From an uncultured Oscillospiraceae bacterium (GTDB lineage Bacteria; Bacillota; Clostridia; Oscillospirales; Oscillospiraceae): a DNA stretch of 5,331 nucleotides. Position 1 is the stretch's first letter; every line of letters begins with the position of its first letter. The stretch is taken from contig CAKTZN010000132.1 of assembly GCA_934635545.1 (NCBI GenBank), positions 1 through 5,331 of the forward strand, read 5' to 3'. The position numbers and the translations under genes were made by a program. Shown here piece by piece: positions 1 through 5,331 of the stretch. The notes under the pieces are model-generated. The model was not told where the DNA came from and did not search any database. It saw only the letters and a program-made list of their open reading frames with translations.

Positions 1-2767
1 TCCTGAAGTTGCGCTTGATCATATAGGGCAGGATGGCCTTCATCTTGTCCTCGCACTTATACATGGTGCTGCACTCGGGGCGCTCCCGGTGCAGGTGGAT
101 GGCGTCAAAGGCGCACTTGGTGGTGCAGATGCCGCAGCCGATACACTTGTTGGGATCCACGATGCTGGCGCCGCAGCCCAGACAGCGGGCCGTCTCCTTC
201 TTCACCTGCTCCTCGGTAAAGGCCACGCGCTCGTCCCGGAAGGTCTTGCGCAGCGCCTCGTTATAGCCGATCTGCTGACGGGGGGTGTTGTCATAGCTGT
301 CGATGGCGATGAGGGCGTTTTCCTTGTCCAGCTCGATGAACTGGCGGCGGTCGCGGCCGATGGTCAGCGTGGCGTGCTGCACCCAGCGGTGCAGGGACAC
401 CGCGCCCTGCTTACCGGCGGCGATGGCGTCGATGGCGAACTTCTGGCCGGTATAGGCATCGCCGCCCACGAAGATGTCCGGCTCGGCGGTCTGATAGGTG
501 ACGGGGTCAGCCTTCACGGTGCCGTTGGGGTTGAATTCCACCCTGGTGCCCGTCAGCAGCTCCTTCCACTCCACCTTCTGGCCGATGCAGTACAGCACCG
601 CGTCGCAGGCGGTCTCTTCGGCAACAGCGTCGTCGAACTTCGGGTCAAAGCGGCCCTCGGCGTTCTTCACGGACAGACACCTGCGGAAGCGGATACCGGC
701 GCACTTGCCGTCCCGCTCCACGATCTCCGTCTGGCCCCATCCCGCGTGGATGGTGATGCCCTCGCGCTCACACTCGCCGCGATCCTCCTCGCCCATGGGC
801 ATGTCCTCATAGCCCTCCAGACAGTACAGATCCACGCTGTCCGCGCCGCAGCGCAGGGCGGTGCGGGCCACGTCGGCGCCGATGTTGCCGCCGCCGATGA
901 CCACGACTCTGCCGCTCAGCTTGCTGCAAAGGCCGCTGTTCACATGGCGCATGAAGTCGATACCGGCCTGAACGCCCTGTGCCTCGCCACCGGGGATGTT
1001 CAGCTTGCCGCCGGACTGGAGACCCACGGCCACATAGAAGCCCTGATAGCCCTCCTCACGGAGCTGGGCGATGGTCACATCCTTGCCCACCTCCACGCCG
1101 CAGCGGAACTCCACACCCATCTCGCGGAGGATGTCGATCTCCGCCTCCACCACGTCCTTTTCCAGACGGAAGCTGGGGATGCCGTTCATCAGCATGCCGC
1201 CGGGGCGCGCTTCCTTTTCAAACACGGTGGGCCGGTAGCCCTTCTCCGCCAGATAGAAGGCACAGCTCATGCCCGCCGGACCCGCGCCGATAACGGCGAT
1301 CTTCTCGCCGAATTCGCCGTCCACCTTGGGGATGACCTTCTCCGGCACAAAGCGGGTGGCGGCGTCCAGATCCTGCTGGGCGATGAACCGCTTCACCTCG
1401 TCGATGGCCACCGCCTGATCCACGGTGCCGCGGGTGCAGGCGTCCTCGCACCGGCGGTTGCAGATGCGGCCGCACACGGCGGGGAACGGATTCTCCCGCT
1501 TGATGAGCTGCAGGGCCTCACGGTACTTGCCCTGGGCCGCCAGCTTCAGATAGCCCTGTACGGCGATGTGGGCGGGACAGGCGGTCTTGCAGGGGGCGGT
1601 GCCGGTCTCGTGGCAGTTGACCCGGTTCTTGTCCCGGTAGTCGATGGCCCACTTCTCCGGACCCCACTTCACCTCATCCGGCAGCTCCTGCCGGGGATAT
1701 TCGATAAAGCCGTCCTTGGTGCACAGCTTCTGGCCCAGCTTCACCGCGCCGGCGGGACAGTTCTCCACGCAGCGGCCGCAGGCCACGCACTTCTCCGTCT
1801 CCACCGCCGCCACATAGGCGCTGCGGGACATGTTGGGGGTGTTGAAGAGCTGGCTGGTGCGCAGGGCGTTGCAGACGTTGACGTTGCAGTTGCAGATGCC
1901 GAAGATCTTCTCCTCGCCGTCGATGTTGGTGATCTGGTGGACGAAGCCGTTGTCCTCGGCCTTCTTGAAGATCTCCATCACCTCGTCATAGGTGATGTAC
2001 TCACCCCGCTGGGTCTCCACGATATAGTCGGCCATGTCGCCCACGCCGATGCACCAGTTCTCCACATCGTCGCCGCAGCCCTCGCCCAGCTTGGCGCGGC
2101 TGGCACGGCAGGAGCACATGCTCTTGGCGTACTTGCCCTCGTACTTGTGCAGCCAGTAGGAGATCTTCTCCAGGCTGATGGCCTCGTTCTCCGTCTCGAT
2201 GGCCTTCTCCACCGGGATGACGTGCATGCCGATACCGGCACCTCCGGGAGGCACCATGGGGGTGATCTTCTCCAGGGGCAGCATGGTCATCCGCTCGAAG
2301 AAGGCCGCCACCTCGGGATGCTCGTCGATCTGGCTTCTGCGCATGTTCAGGAACTCGGCGCTGCCGGGCACGAACAGAGGCAGCACCCAGCGCTTTTCGT
2401 GGCCGGGGTTCTTGCCGTCCAGATTCTCCCAGTTGTACTCCAGAAGGCCCAGCCAGGACATCTCGTCCAGCAGCTTTTCCAGGGGCTCCCGCTCCATCTT
2501 GGTCAGCTTCATCATCTGGGCGATGGTCTTGGGCTTACGGACGCCCATCTTCAGCGCCACATCCACCATCTCGTCGGTCAGCACGCCGTCCAGACCCCAG
2601 TACTCCGGGTCGTCCACGGTGGTCTTCAATCCGATGCGGTTGGTGATCATGGCGCCCAGCTTCAGAAGATTTTCCCGGGGCGCGCGGTCGGGACAGGGGA
2701 TCTCGAAGGGTAGCTTGCTCTCATCCAGAGGGAAATTGGTGGGCTTACTGCCGTTGATATCGCGCAT
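1..2767 (-). CDS. GltD-like FAD/NAD(P)H iron-sulfur oxidoreductase with winged-helix-like N-terminus (3' end cut off)
   Basis: The window holds 922 codons; the C-terminus lies beyond the left edge. Seen in the protein, in order: a helical segment at about 62-112 resembling a winged helix; a cysteine-rich segment (MCSCR at 217-221, Cys231, Cys239, then ICNCNVNVC at 291-299); one ferredoxin motif CVACGRCVENCP (327-338); a GltD/DPYD-type iron-sulfur domain (Cys385, 393, 397, 432, 436, 440, 444); a first Rossmann motif GAGPAG (494-499, FAD); a second, GGGNIG (625-630, NAD(P)H); the FAD-closing GGD (768-770); and a C-terminal ferredoxin domain (Cys862, 865, 875, 878, 881, 885). By family knowledge it moves electrons between NAD(P)H, FAD and iron-sulfur clusters in the cytoplasm. 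It is not ordinary GltD, which is about half this length, and no glutamate synthase large subunit is visible. The ATG at 2767 follows a strong GGAGGAG (2773-2779) by five bases. Physiological substrate unknown. Confidence 0.93.
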   Translation of the reverse strand, partial: MRDINGSKPTNFPLDESKLPFEIPCPDRAPRENLLKLGAMITNRIGLKTTVDDPEYWGLDGVLTDEMVDVALKMGVRKPKTIAQMMKLTKMEREPLEKLLDEMSWLGLLEYNWENLDGKNPGHEKRWVLPLFVPGSAEFLNMRRSQIDEHPEVAAFFERMTMLPLEKITPMVPPGGAGIGMHVIPVEKAIETENEAISLEKISYWLHKYEGKYAKSMCSCRASRAKLGEGCGDDVENWCIGVGDMADYIVETQRGEYITYDEVMEIFKKAEDNGFVHQITNIDGEEKIFGICNCNVNVCNALRTSQLFNTPNMSRSAYVAAVETEKCVACGRCVENCPAGAVKLGQKLCTKDGFIEYPRQELPDEVKWGPEKWAIDYRDKNRVNCHETGTAPCKTACPAHIAVQGYLKLAAQGKYREALQLIKRENPFPAVCGRICNRRCEDACTRGTVDQAVAIDEVKRFIAQQDLDAATRFVPEKVIPKVDGEFGEKIAVIGAGPAGMSCAFYLAEKGYRPTVFEKEARPGGMLMNGIPSFRLEKDVVEAEIDILREMGVEFRCGVEVGKDVTIAQLREEGYQGFYVAVGLQSGGKLNIPGGEAQGVQAGIDFMRHVNSGLCSKLSGRVVVIGGGNIGADVARTALRCGADSVDLYCLEGYEDMPMGEEDRGECEREGITIHAGWGQTEIVERDGKCAGIRFRRCLSVKNAEGRFDPKFDDAVAEETACDAVLYCIGQKVEWKELLTGTRVEFNPNGTVKADPVTYQTAEPDIFVGGDAYTGQKFAIDAIAAGKQGAVSLHRWVQHATLTIGRDRRQFIELDKENALIAIDSYDNTPRQQIGYNEALRKTFRDERVAFTEEQVKKETARCLGCGASIVDPNKCIGCGICTTKCAFDAIHLHRERPECSTMYKCEDKMKAILPYMIKRNFR

Positions 2768-2772
2768 GATCT

Positions 2773-2779
2773 CTCCTCC
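2773..2779 (-). promoter_or_regulatory. Ribosome binding site of the oxidoreductase gene
   Basis: The minus strand reads GGAGGAG five bases before the ATG at 2767. This near-ideal Shine-Dalgarno sequence fixes the start codon and suggests strong translation. Confidence 0.85.
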
Positions 2780-2793
2780 ATTGTCTTTTTGTT

Positions 2794-2826
2794 CCCTTTA
2801 TGCACCCTTTTACGGTACATAAAGGG
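2794..2826 (-). promoter_or_regulatory. Inverted repeat / hairpin in the oxidoreductase leader
   Basis: Two 13-base arms (2794-2806 and 2814-2826) are separated by 7 bases. Read as minus-strand RNA, CCCUUUAUGUACC pairs along its whole length with GGUGCAUAAAGGG, with a single U-G wobble. Read on the plus strand, the same position would be a C-A mismatch, so the structure fits better as RNA of the oxidoreductase transcript. It ends 14 bases before the ribosome binding site. No U-run follows, so it is not a standard terminator. It could be an mRNA-stabilising or translation-tuning hairpin, or a palindromic protein-binding site in the DNA. Function not known. Confidence 0.6.
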
Positions 2827-2882
2827 CCTTAATTCGTCCATTTATCCACCAAAATAGTACCAATTTTCCCCCATAAAATCCA

Positions 2883-2912
2883 TTGACTATTCCCACAAAG
2901 TTATGCTATCCT
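2883..2912 (+). promoter_or_regulatory. Probable sigma-A promoter of the GntR regulator gene
   Basis: TTGACT (2883-2888) matches the -35 box at five of six positions. TATCCT (2907-2912) is a fair -10 box after an 18-base spacer, and the surrounding region is AT-rich compared with the coding DNA. Transcription would start near 2919, at the left edge of the FadR-type palindrome. The boxes are seen; the start point is inferred. Confidence 0.6.
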
Positions 2913-2918
2913 ATTATA

Positions 2919-2935
2919 TGGTCCTGGTCGGACCA
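2919..2935. promoter_or_regulatory. FadR-type operator, probable autoregulatory site
   Basis: The stretch TGGTCCTGGTCGGACCA contains a perfect 11-base palindrome, TGGTC-G-GACCA (2925-2935). It fits the TGGT-N3-ACCA form known for FadR-subfamily GntR regulators. An extra TGGTCC at 2919-2924 pairs with the same right half, giving an overlapping alternative site with a 5-base spacer. It lies at the predicted transcription start and directly before the ribosome binding site of a GntR-family gene, so the encoded protein very likely binds here and represses its own gene. It may also control the divergent oxidoreductase gene, whose start codon is about 158 bases away. Confidence 0.7.
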
Positions 2936-2948
2936 AAGGAGTGATGGT

Positions 2949-3647
2949 ATGGAATTCCGCGAGATCGTGGCCCCCTCCATCAAGGAGCTGTTCGTGCAGC
3001 AACTGGAGGGTATGATCTTATCGGGCCAACTGCGGCCCGGCGACAAGCTGCCCACTGAGCGGGAGCTGGCCGACGCCATGAAGGTCAGCAAAACGGTGGT
3101 ACACGAGGGGCTGCGTGAGCTGCACCGCCTGGGCTTTCTGGACATCGTGTCCCGCAAGGGCGTGACGGTGGCGGACTATGCCCAGACCGGCAGTCTGGAC
3201 ACGCTGATGGCCATCATGCGGTATCACGGCGGCCTGCCGGACAAAAAGACCGCCGAGAGCATCCTGAAGCTGCGGTACTATCTGGAGGGGCCCGCCATGG
3301 AGCTGCTGGCCGCCCACCACACACCGGCGGATATGGCGGCGCTGGAGGACTTTCAGCGTCAGGCGGAGGAGGCCGCGAAGCAGGACACCGCCGCCTTTGC
3401 CGAGGCGCTGTTCCGCTATCACCGGGGCGTCACCTTCCTCAGCGGCAACACCATCACGCCGCTGATCTTCAACGCCTTCACCCAGGTGAATCTGGAGTTC
3501 TGGCGGGAGTATGTGGAGGCCTACGGCGTGGAGGCGTGCCTGGACACGCTGCGGAAATTTACGGAGCTGATCCGCCAGCGGCAGGGCGCGGAGGCGGCGG
3601 CGCTGCTGAAAAACGGGCTGGAGCGGTTCCAGCGGGACAGGATGTGA
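2949..3647 (+). CDS. GntR family transcriptional regulator, FadR subfamily (FCD-like domain)
   Basis: A 232-residue DNA-binding regulator. Residues about 8-75 form the GntR winged helix: the conserved SGQLRPGDKLPTERELA (25-41), then KVSKTVVHEGLRELHRLGFL (45-64) covering the recognition helix. Residues about 100-230 are an all-helical FCD/FadR_C-type domain that would bind a small effector and dimerise; SGN (165-167) is typical. The usual Asp of the D-x-x-F-H motif is Leu154, only His158 of that motif is kept, and the later His ligands are not evident, so metal binding like classical FCD proteins is doubtful. The ATG at 2949 was chosen because AAAGGAG (2935-2941) lies seven bases upstream; an in-frame TTG at 2883 is the -35 box itself. 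It diverges from the oxidoreductase gene, its likely target, and is followed by a GNAT gene. Effector unknown. Confidence 0.93.
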   Translation: MEFREIVAPSIKELFVQQLEGMILSGQLRPGDKLPTERELADAMKVSKTVVHEGLRELHRLGFLDIVSRKGVTVADYAQTGSLDTLMAIMRYHGGLPDKKTAESILKLRYYLEGPAMELLAAHHTPADMAALEDFQRQAEEAAKQDTAAFAEALFRYHRGVTFLSGNTITPLIFNAFTQVNLEFWREYVEAYGVEACLDTLRKFTELIRQRQGAEAAALLKNGLERFQRDRM

Positions 3648-3652
3648 GAAAT

Positions 3653-4093
3653 ATGATCAGAAAAGCGAAAAAAGAGGATCTCTCCCGGATCGCGGAGATC
3701 TTTGTGTTCAACAACCGCATCAACTACTTCCCCATCTTTCAGGATGCGGGGTACTCCTTCGGCGAATTGCAGGTGGTGTCGGTGATCGACCGGTATTTCA
3801 GCCGGGACGAGGTGCTGCGGGATATCTATGTGTATGACGACGGCCTGGTGAAGGGCTTTCTGCTGCTGGAGGGCACGGAGATCGGCAAGCTGTATGTGGA
3901 GCCGTGCTTCCAGCGCCAGCACATCGGGCAGGCGCTGATCCAATTTGCCATCGACCGTGGCGCGGAGCTTGTGTGGGCGCTGGAGAAGAACACCCGCGCC
4001 ATCGCGTTTTATGCGCGCCACGGCTTCCGCCTCACCGGCGAAAGGAAGCTTGAGGAGGGCACCACGGAGTATCTGGTGGAGCTGCGGCGGTGA
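3653..4093 (+). CDS. GNAT family N-acetyltransferase
   Basis: A 146-residue, single-domain GNAT enzyme expected to transfer an acetyl group from acetyl-CoA to an amine in the cytoplasm; the substrate cannot be read from the sequence. It opens with IRKAKKEDLSRIAEIF (2-17), the usual first strand and helix. The acetyl-CoA pyrophosphate loop is QRQHIGQA (87-94), a Q-x-x-x-I-G-x-A variant, directly after the strand KLYVEP (79-84). The later N-x-x-A-x-x-F-Y-x-x-x-GF motif is present (Asn113 to Phe125). The ATG at 3653 lies five bases after the regulator's stop codon, with only a weak AGGA (3639-3642) upstream, so it is probably translated by coupling from the regulator's mRNA. An upstream extension in the same frame would overlap the regulator heavily and does not look like GNAT sequence. 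Confidence 0.9.
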   Translation: MIRKAKKEDLSRIAEIFVFNNRINYFPIFQDAGYSFGELQVVSVIDRYFSRDEVLRDIYVYDDGLVKGFLLLEGTEIGKLYVEPCFQRQHIGQALIQFAIDRGAELVWALEKNTRAIAFYARHGFRLTGERKLEEGTTEYLVELRR

Positions 4094-4114
4094 TGGATCG
4101 AAAGCAATATACGC

Positions 4115-4155
4115 AAAACAAATGCGTCCCCTGTGACAGGGGACGCATTTGTTTT
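4115..4155. terminator. Bidirectional intrinsic terminator between converging genes
   Basis: Perfect 19-base inverted repeat: arms at 4115-4133 and 4137-4155 around a 3-base loop. The core is GCGTCCCCTG/CAGGGGACGC, flanked by AAAACAAAT on one side and ATTTGTTTT on the other, so each strand has a GC-rich stem followed by a T-rich tail. It lies 21 bases after the GNAT stop codon and 3 bases beyond the lgt stop codon, and can end transcription from both sides. Confidence 0.93.
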
Positions 4156-4158
4156 ATC

Positions 4159-5082
4159 TTATTCTTCTGATGCATCGTCGTTTTCCGGGGCCTTCTCCGC
4201 TTCGCGGGCGGCCACGATGTTGACGTACAGCTCCTCCGGCCTGTGGGGCTTCACCCACAGATTCCACACCAGCAGGAACGCCGACACCAGCACCATCACC
4301 GCCGACAGGGCCTGGGACACCCGGATGGGCGCGCCGCCGATGGTCCAGTCGAACAGGTACAGGCTGTCAGTCCGCAGACCCTCGATCCAGAAGCGGCCGA
4401 TGCCGTACCACAGGAAGTAGAAGAGGGTATTCTCCCCGTCGAACTTCCGGTGCCTGGCGATGACAAACACCAACAGCAGCAGGCCCACCAGATTCCACAG
4501 ACTCTCGTACAGGAAGGTGGGATGCACCTCGATCAGCTCACCGGTCTTCAGCGTCAACTGCATGCGGCAGAAGATGGTGGTCTCGCTGCCGAAGGCCTCG
4601 CGGTTCATGAAGTTGCCCCAGCGGCCCACGATCTGGCCGATCAGCAGGCCCATCACCACCAGGTCGGTCAGGGCGCAGAGCTTGAAGCCCTTGCGCTTTG
4701 CCATGATGACCGCCAGGATCACCACCGCGATGACCGTGCCGTAGATGGCAAGGCCGCCGTCCCAGATGGCCACGGCCTTGCCCCAGTTGAACTTTCCGTC
4801 CGCGTCACGGAACAGATCCAGATAGAAGATGACGTAGTACAGCCGGGCGCCGATGATGCCGCAGGGAATGCCCCACAGGATGCAGTCCATCAGGTCATCC
4901 TCGGTGATGCCGTAGCGCTTCCGCTGGCGCAGGCAGAAGGCCACCGCCAGCAGCAGGCCGAGGGCAATGATAATGCCGTACCAATAGATACCGTGGCCAA
5001 TGTCGATGGCCTTGGAGGACGCGGTAAACGCCCAATCGCCCAACAGCCCCGGAAAACGGATGGGACTGTCGGTCATGATCAT
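4159..5082 (-). CDS. lgt: Prolipoprotein diacylglyceryl transferase
   Basis: A 307-residue membrane enzyme that moves a diacylglyceryl group from phosphatidylglycerol to the lipobox cysteine of prelipoproteins, the first step of lipoprotein maturation. Diagnostic motifs: IRFPGLLG (8-15) and IYWYG (32-36) at the N-terminus, WDGGLAIYG (107-115), the signature GRWGNFMNREAFG (153-165), HPTFLYES (187-194) and GIGRFWIEGLRTDS (227-240). Several hydrophobic segments, for example 34-50, 116-127, 141-152, 197-208 and 260-275, fit the known multi-pass fold. The position of E. coli His103 holds Tyr114, a change I believe occurs in other Firmicutes. A charged, probably cytoplasmic tail of about 30 residues ends in ENDDASEE. 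The start ATG at 5082 has an ATG two codons later (5076); the only good Shine-Dalgarno is 18 bases upstream inside the preceding gene, so translation may be coupled to that gene. The gene ends at the shared terminator. Confidence 0.97.
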   Translation of the reverse strand: MIMTDSPIRFPGLLGDWAFTASSKAIDIGHGIYWYGIIIALGLLLAVAFCLRQRKRYGITEDDLMDCILWGIPCGIIGARLYYVIFYLDLFRDADGKFNWGKAVAIWDGGLAIYGTVIAVVILAVIMAKRKGFKLCALTDLVVMGLLIGQIVGRWGNFMNREAFGSETTIFCRMQLTLKTGELIEVHPTFLYESLWNLVGLLLLVFVIARHRKFDGENTLFYFLWYGIGRFWIEGLRTDSLYLFDWTIGGAPIRVSQALSAVMVLVSAFLLVWNLWVKPHRPEELYVNIVAAREAEKAPENDDASEE

Positions 5083-5097
5083 GCCGTTCGTAAAAGA

Positions 5098-5331
5098 TCA
5101 CTCCTTTGCTTCGCCGGAAACAGGCTCGATGATGGACACGGCGCAGCGCTCCTCCACCAGATTCTCCCGGATGAAGTCCAGCACGTCGTCGGCGCTGATG
5201 CTGTCATAGATCTCCGGGAAGCGGTAGGGATCATAGTCGTGGAACTTGCCCTCGGCCATGGACACGGCGATGCCCTCGAAGCTGTTGAGGGCCTTCAGCG
5301 CCGTGCCGAAGTTGGCGTTGCGCAGCCGCAG
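5098..5331 (-). CDS. M16-family (insulinase-like) zinc peptidase, C-terminal part only
   Basis: The last 77 residues of a gene that enters from the right edge and ends in TGA at 5098-5100. The sequence NSFEGIAVSMAEGKFHDYD, followed by PYRFPEIYDSISADDVLDFI and a final CAVSIIEP, resembles the C-terminal end of M16 peptidases of the YfmH type: a helix, an 'I-x-x-D-D-V' helix start and a closing beta strand. The zinc-binding HxxEH motif is at the N-terminus of this family and lies outside the window, so activity cannot be judged; many members work as an active/inactive pair. The stop codon is 15 bases before lgt, and the gene's last codons contain the AAGGAG that is the nearest ribosome binding site for lgt, which indicates an operon. 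The M16 call is good; the YfmH assignment is less sure. Confidence 0.75.
   Translation of the reverse strand: MRLRNANFGTALKALNSFEGIAVSMAEGKFHDYDPYRFPEIYDSISADDVLDFIRENLVEERCAVSIIEPVSGEAKE
5101..5106 (-). promoter_or_regulatory. Possible ribosome binding site of lgt, at unusual distance
   Basis: The minus strand reads AAGGAG inside the last codons of the peptidase gene, 18 bases before the first lgt ATG, where 5-9 is normal. The codons between the upstream in-frame TGA and this ATG (TCT, TTT, ACG, AAC, GGC) include no alternative start. Reinitiation after the peptidase stop codon is the likely route. Confidence 0.45.

Noticed and set aside
89..2713. An 874-codon open frame on the plus strand opposite the oxidoreductase gene
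   Set aside because: Its translation is low-complexity (rich in Ala, Leu, Gly, His, Val) with no recognisable domain, while the opposite strand encodes a full set of cofactor motifs. It is a by-product of GC-rich codon use.
2794..2826. The leader inverted repeat as an intrinsic terminator
   Set aside because: Neither strand has a T-run directly after the stem, and it sits within the leader just before a strong ribosome binding site.
2883..2948. An upstream in-frame TTG start for the GntR regulator, adding 22 residues
   Set aside because: The TTG is part of the likely -35 box, the extension would span the promoter and operator, it does not resemble GntR sequence, and the ATG at 2949 has a well-placed ribosome binding site.
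2768..2948. A defined promoter for the oxidoreductase gene on the minus strand
   Set aside because: Several partial boxes exist (for example TTGTGG or TTGGTA with nearby AT-rich hexamers), but none has both good sequence and 16-18 base spacing, so I did not annotate one.
3018..3422. A 134-codon minus-strand open frame inside the regulator gene
   Set aside because: It is antisense to a clear GntR coding sequence and has no recognisable motif or ribosome binding site.
3536..3652. An N-terminal extension of the GNAT protein overlapping the regulator gene
   Set aside because: The extra residues are Gly/Ala-rich frame-shifted regulator sequence, whereas the GNAT fold begins at the ATG at 3653.
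1..5331. CRISPR arrays, tRNA or rRNA genes, insertion sequences, prophage parts
   Set aside because: I looked for spaced direct repeats, cloverleaf-type sequences and transposase or integrase motifs on both strands and saw none; the window is nearly filled by ordinary chromosomal genes.

Overview
The window comes from a GC-rich genome and most likely from a low-oxygen gut-type Clostridia bacterium (Oscillospiraceae-like). This is an inference from three things: GC-rich codon use, an iron-sulfur/FAD oxidoreductase typical of strict anaerobes, and an M16 peptidase (YfmH-like) gene lying directly upstream of lgt, an order I recall from Firmicutes. No rRNA, tRNA, mobile element or CRISPR array is visible.

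Left half (1-2767, minus strand): almost one gene. It encodes at least 922 residues of a multi-domain NAD(P)H/FAD/iron-sulfur oxidoreductase and runs off the left edge. It combines a winged-helix-like N-terminus, an unusual cysteine-rich segment, a ferredoxin cluster, a GltD-type (glutamate synthase small subunit) FAD/NAD(P)H core and a C-terminal ferredoxin domain. Its electron acceptor or donor cannot be named from the sequence.

Middle (2768-4155): a 181-base divergent control region separates the oxidoreductase from a plus-strand pair, a GntR/FadR-type regulator and a GNAT acetyltransferase, which are five bases apart and probably co-transcribed. The control region has a likely sigma-A promoter for the regulator. 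A perfect FadR-type palindrome (TGGTCGGACCA) sits at the predicted transcription start, which suggests autoregulation. The oxidoreductase leader can form a 13-bp hairpin just before its ribosome binding site. The divergent layout makes the oxidoreductase a candidate target of the regulator. A 19-bp perfect hairpin at 4115-4155 acts as a shared terminator for the converging GNAT and lgt genes.

Right part (4159-5331, minus strand): lgt, encoding prolipoprotein diacylglyceryl transferase, is preceded 15 bases upstream by the 3' end of an M16-family zinc peptidase gene (YfmH-like) that enters from the right edge. These two look like an operon.

I see no clearly new biological system. The parts most worth a second look are the oxidoreductase architecture with its altered cysteine motif, the leader hairpin, the FadR-type operator, and a regulator whose ligand domain lacks the usual metal ligands.
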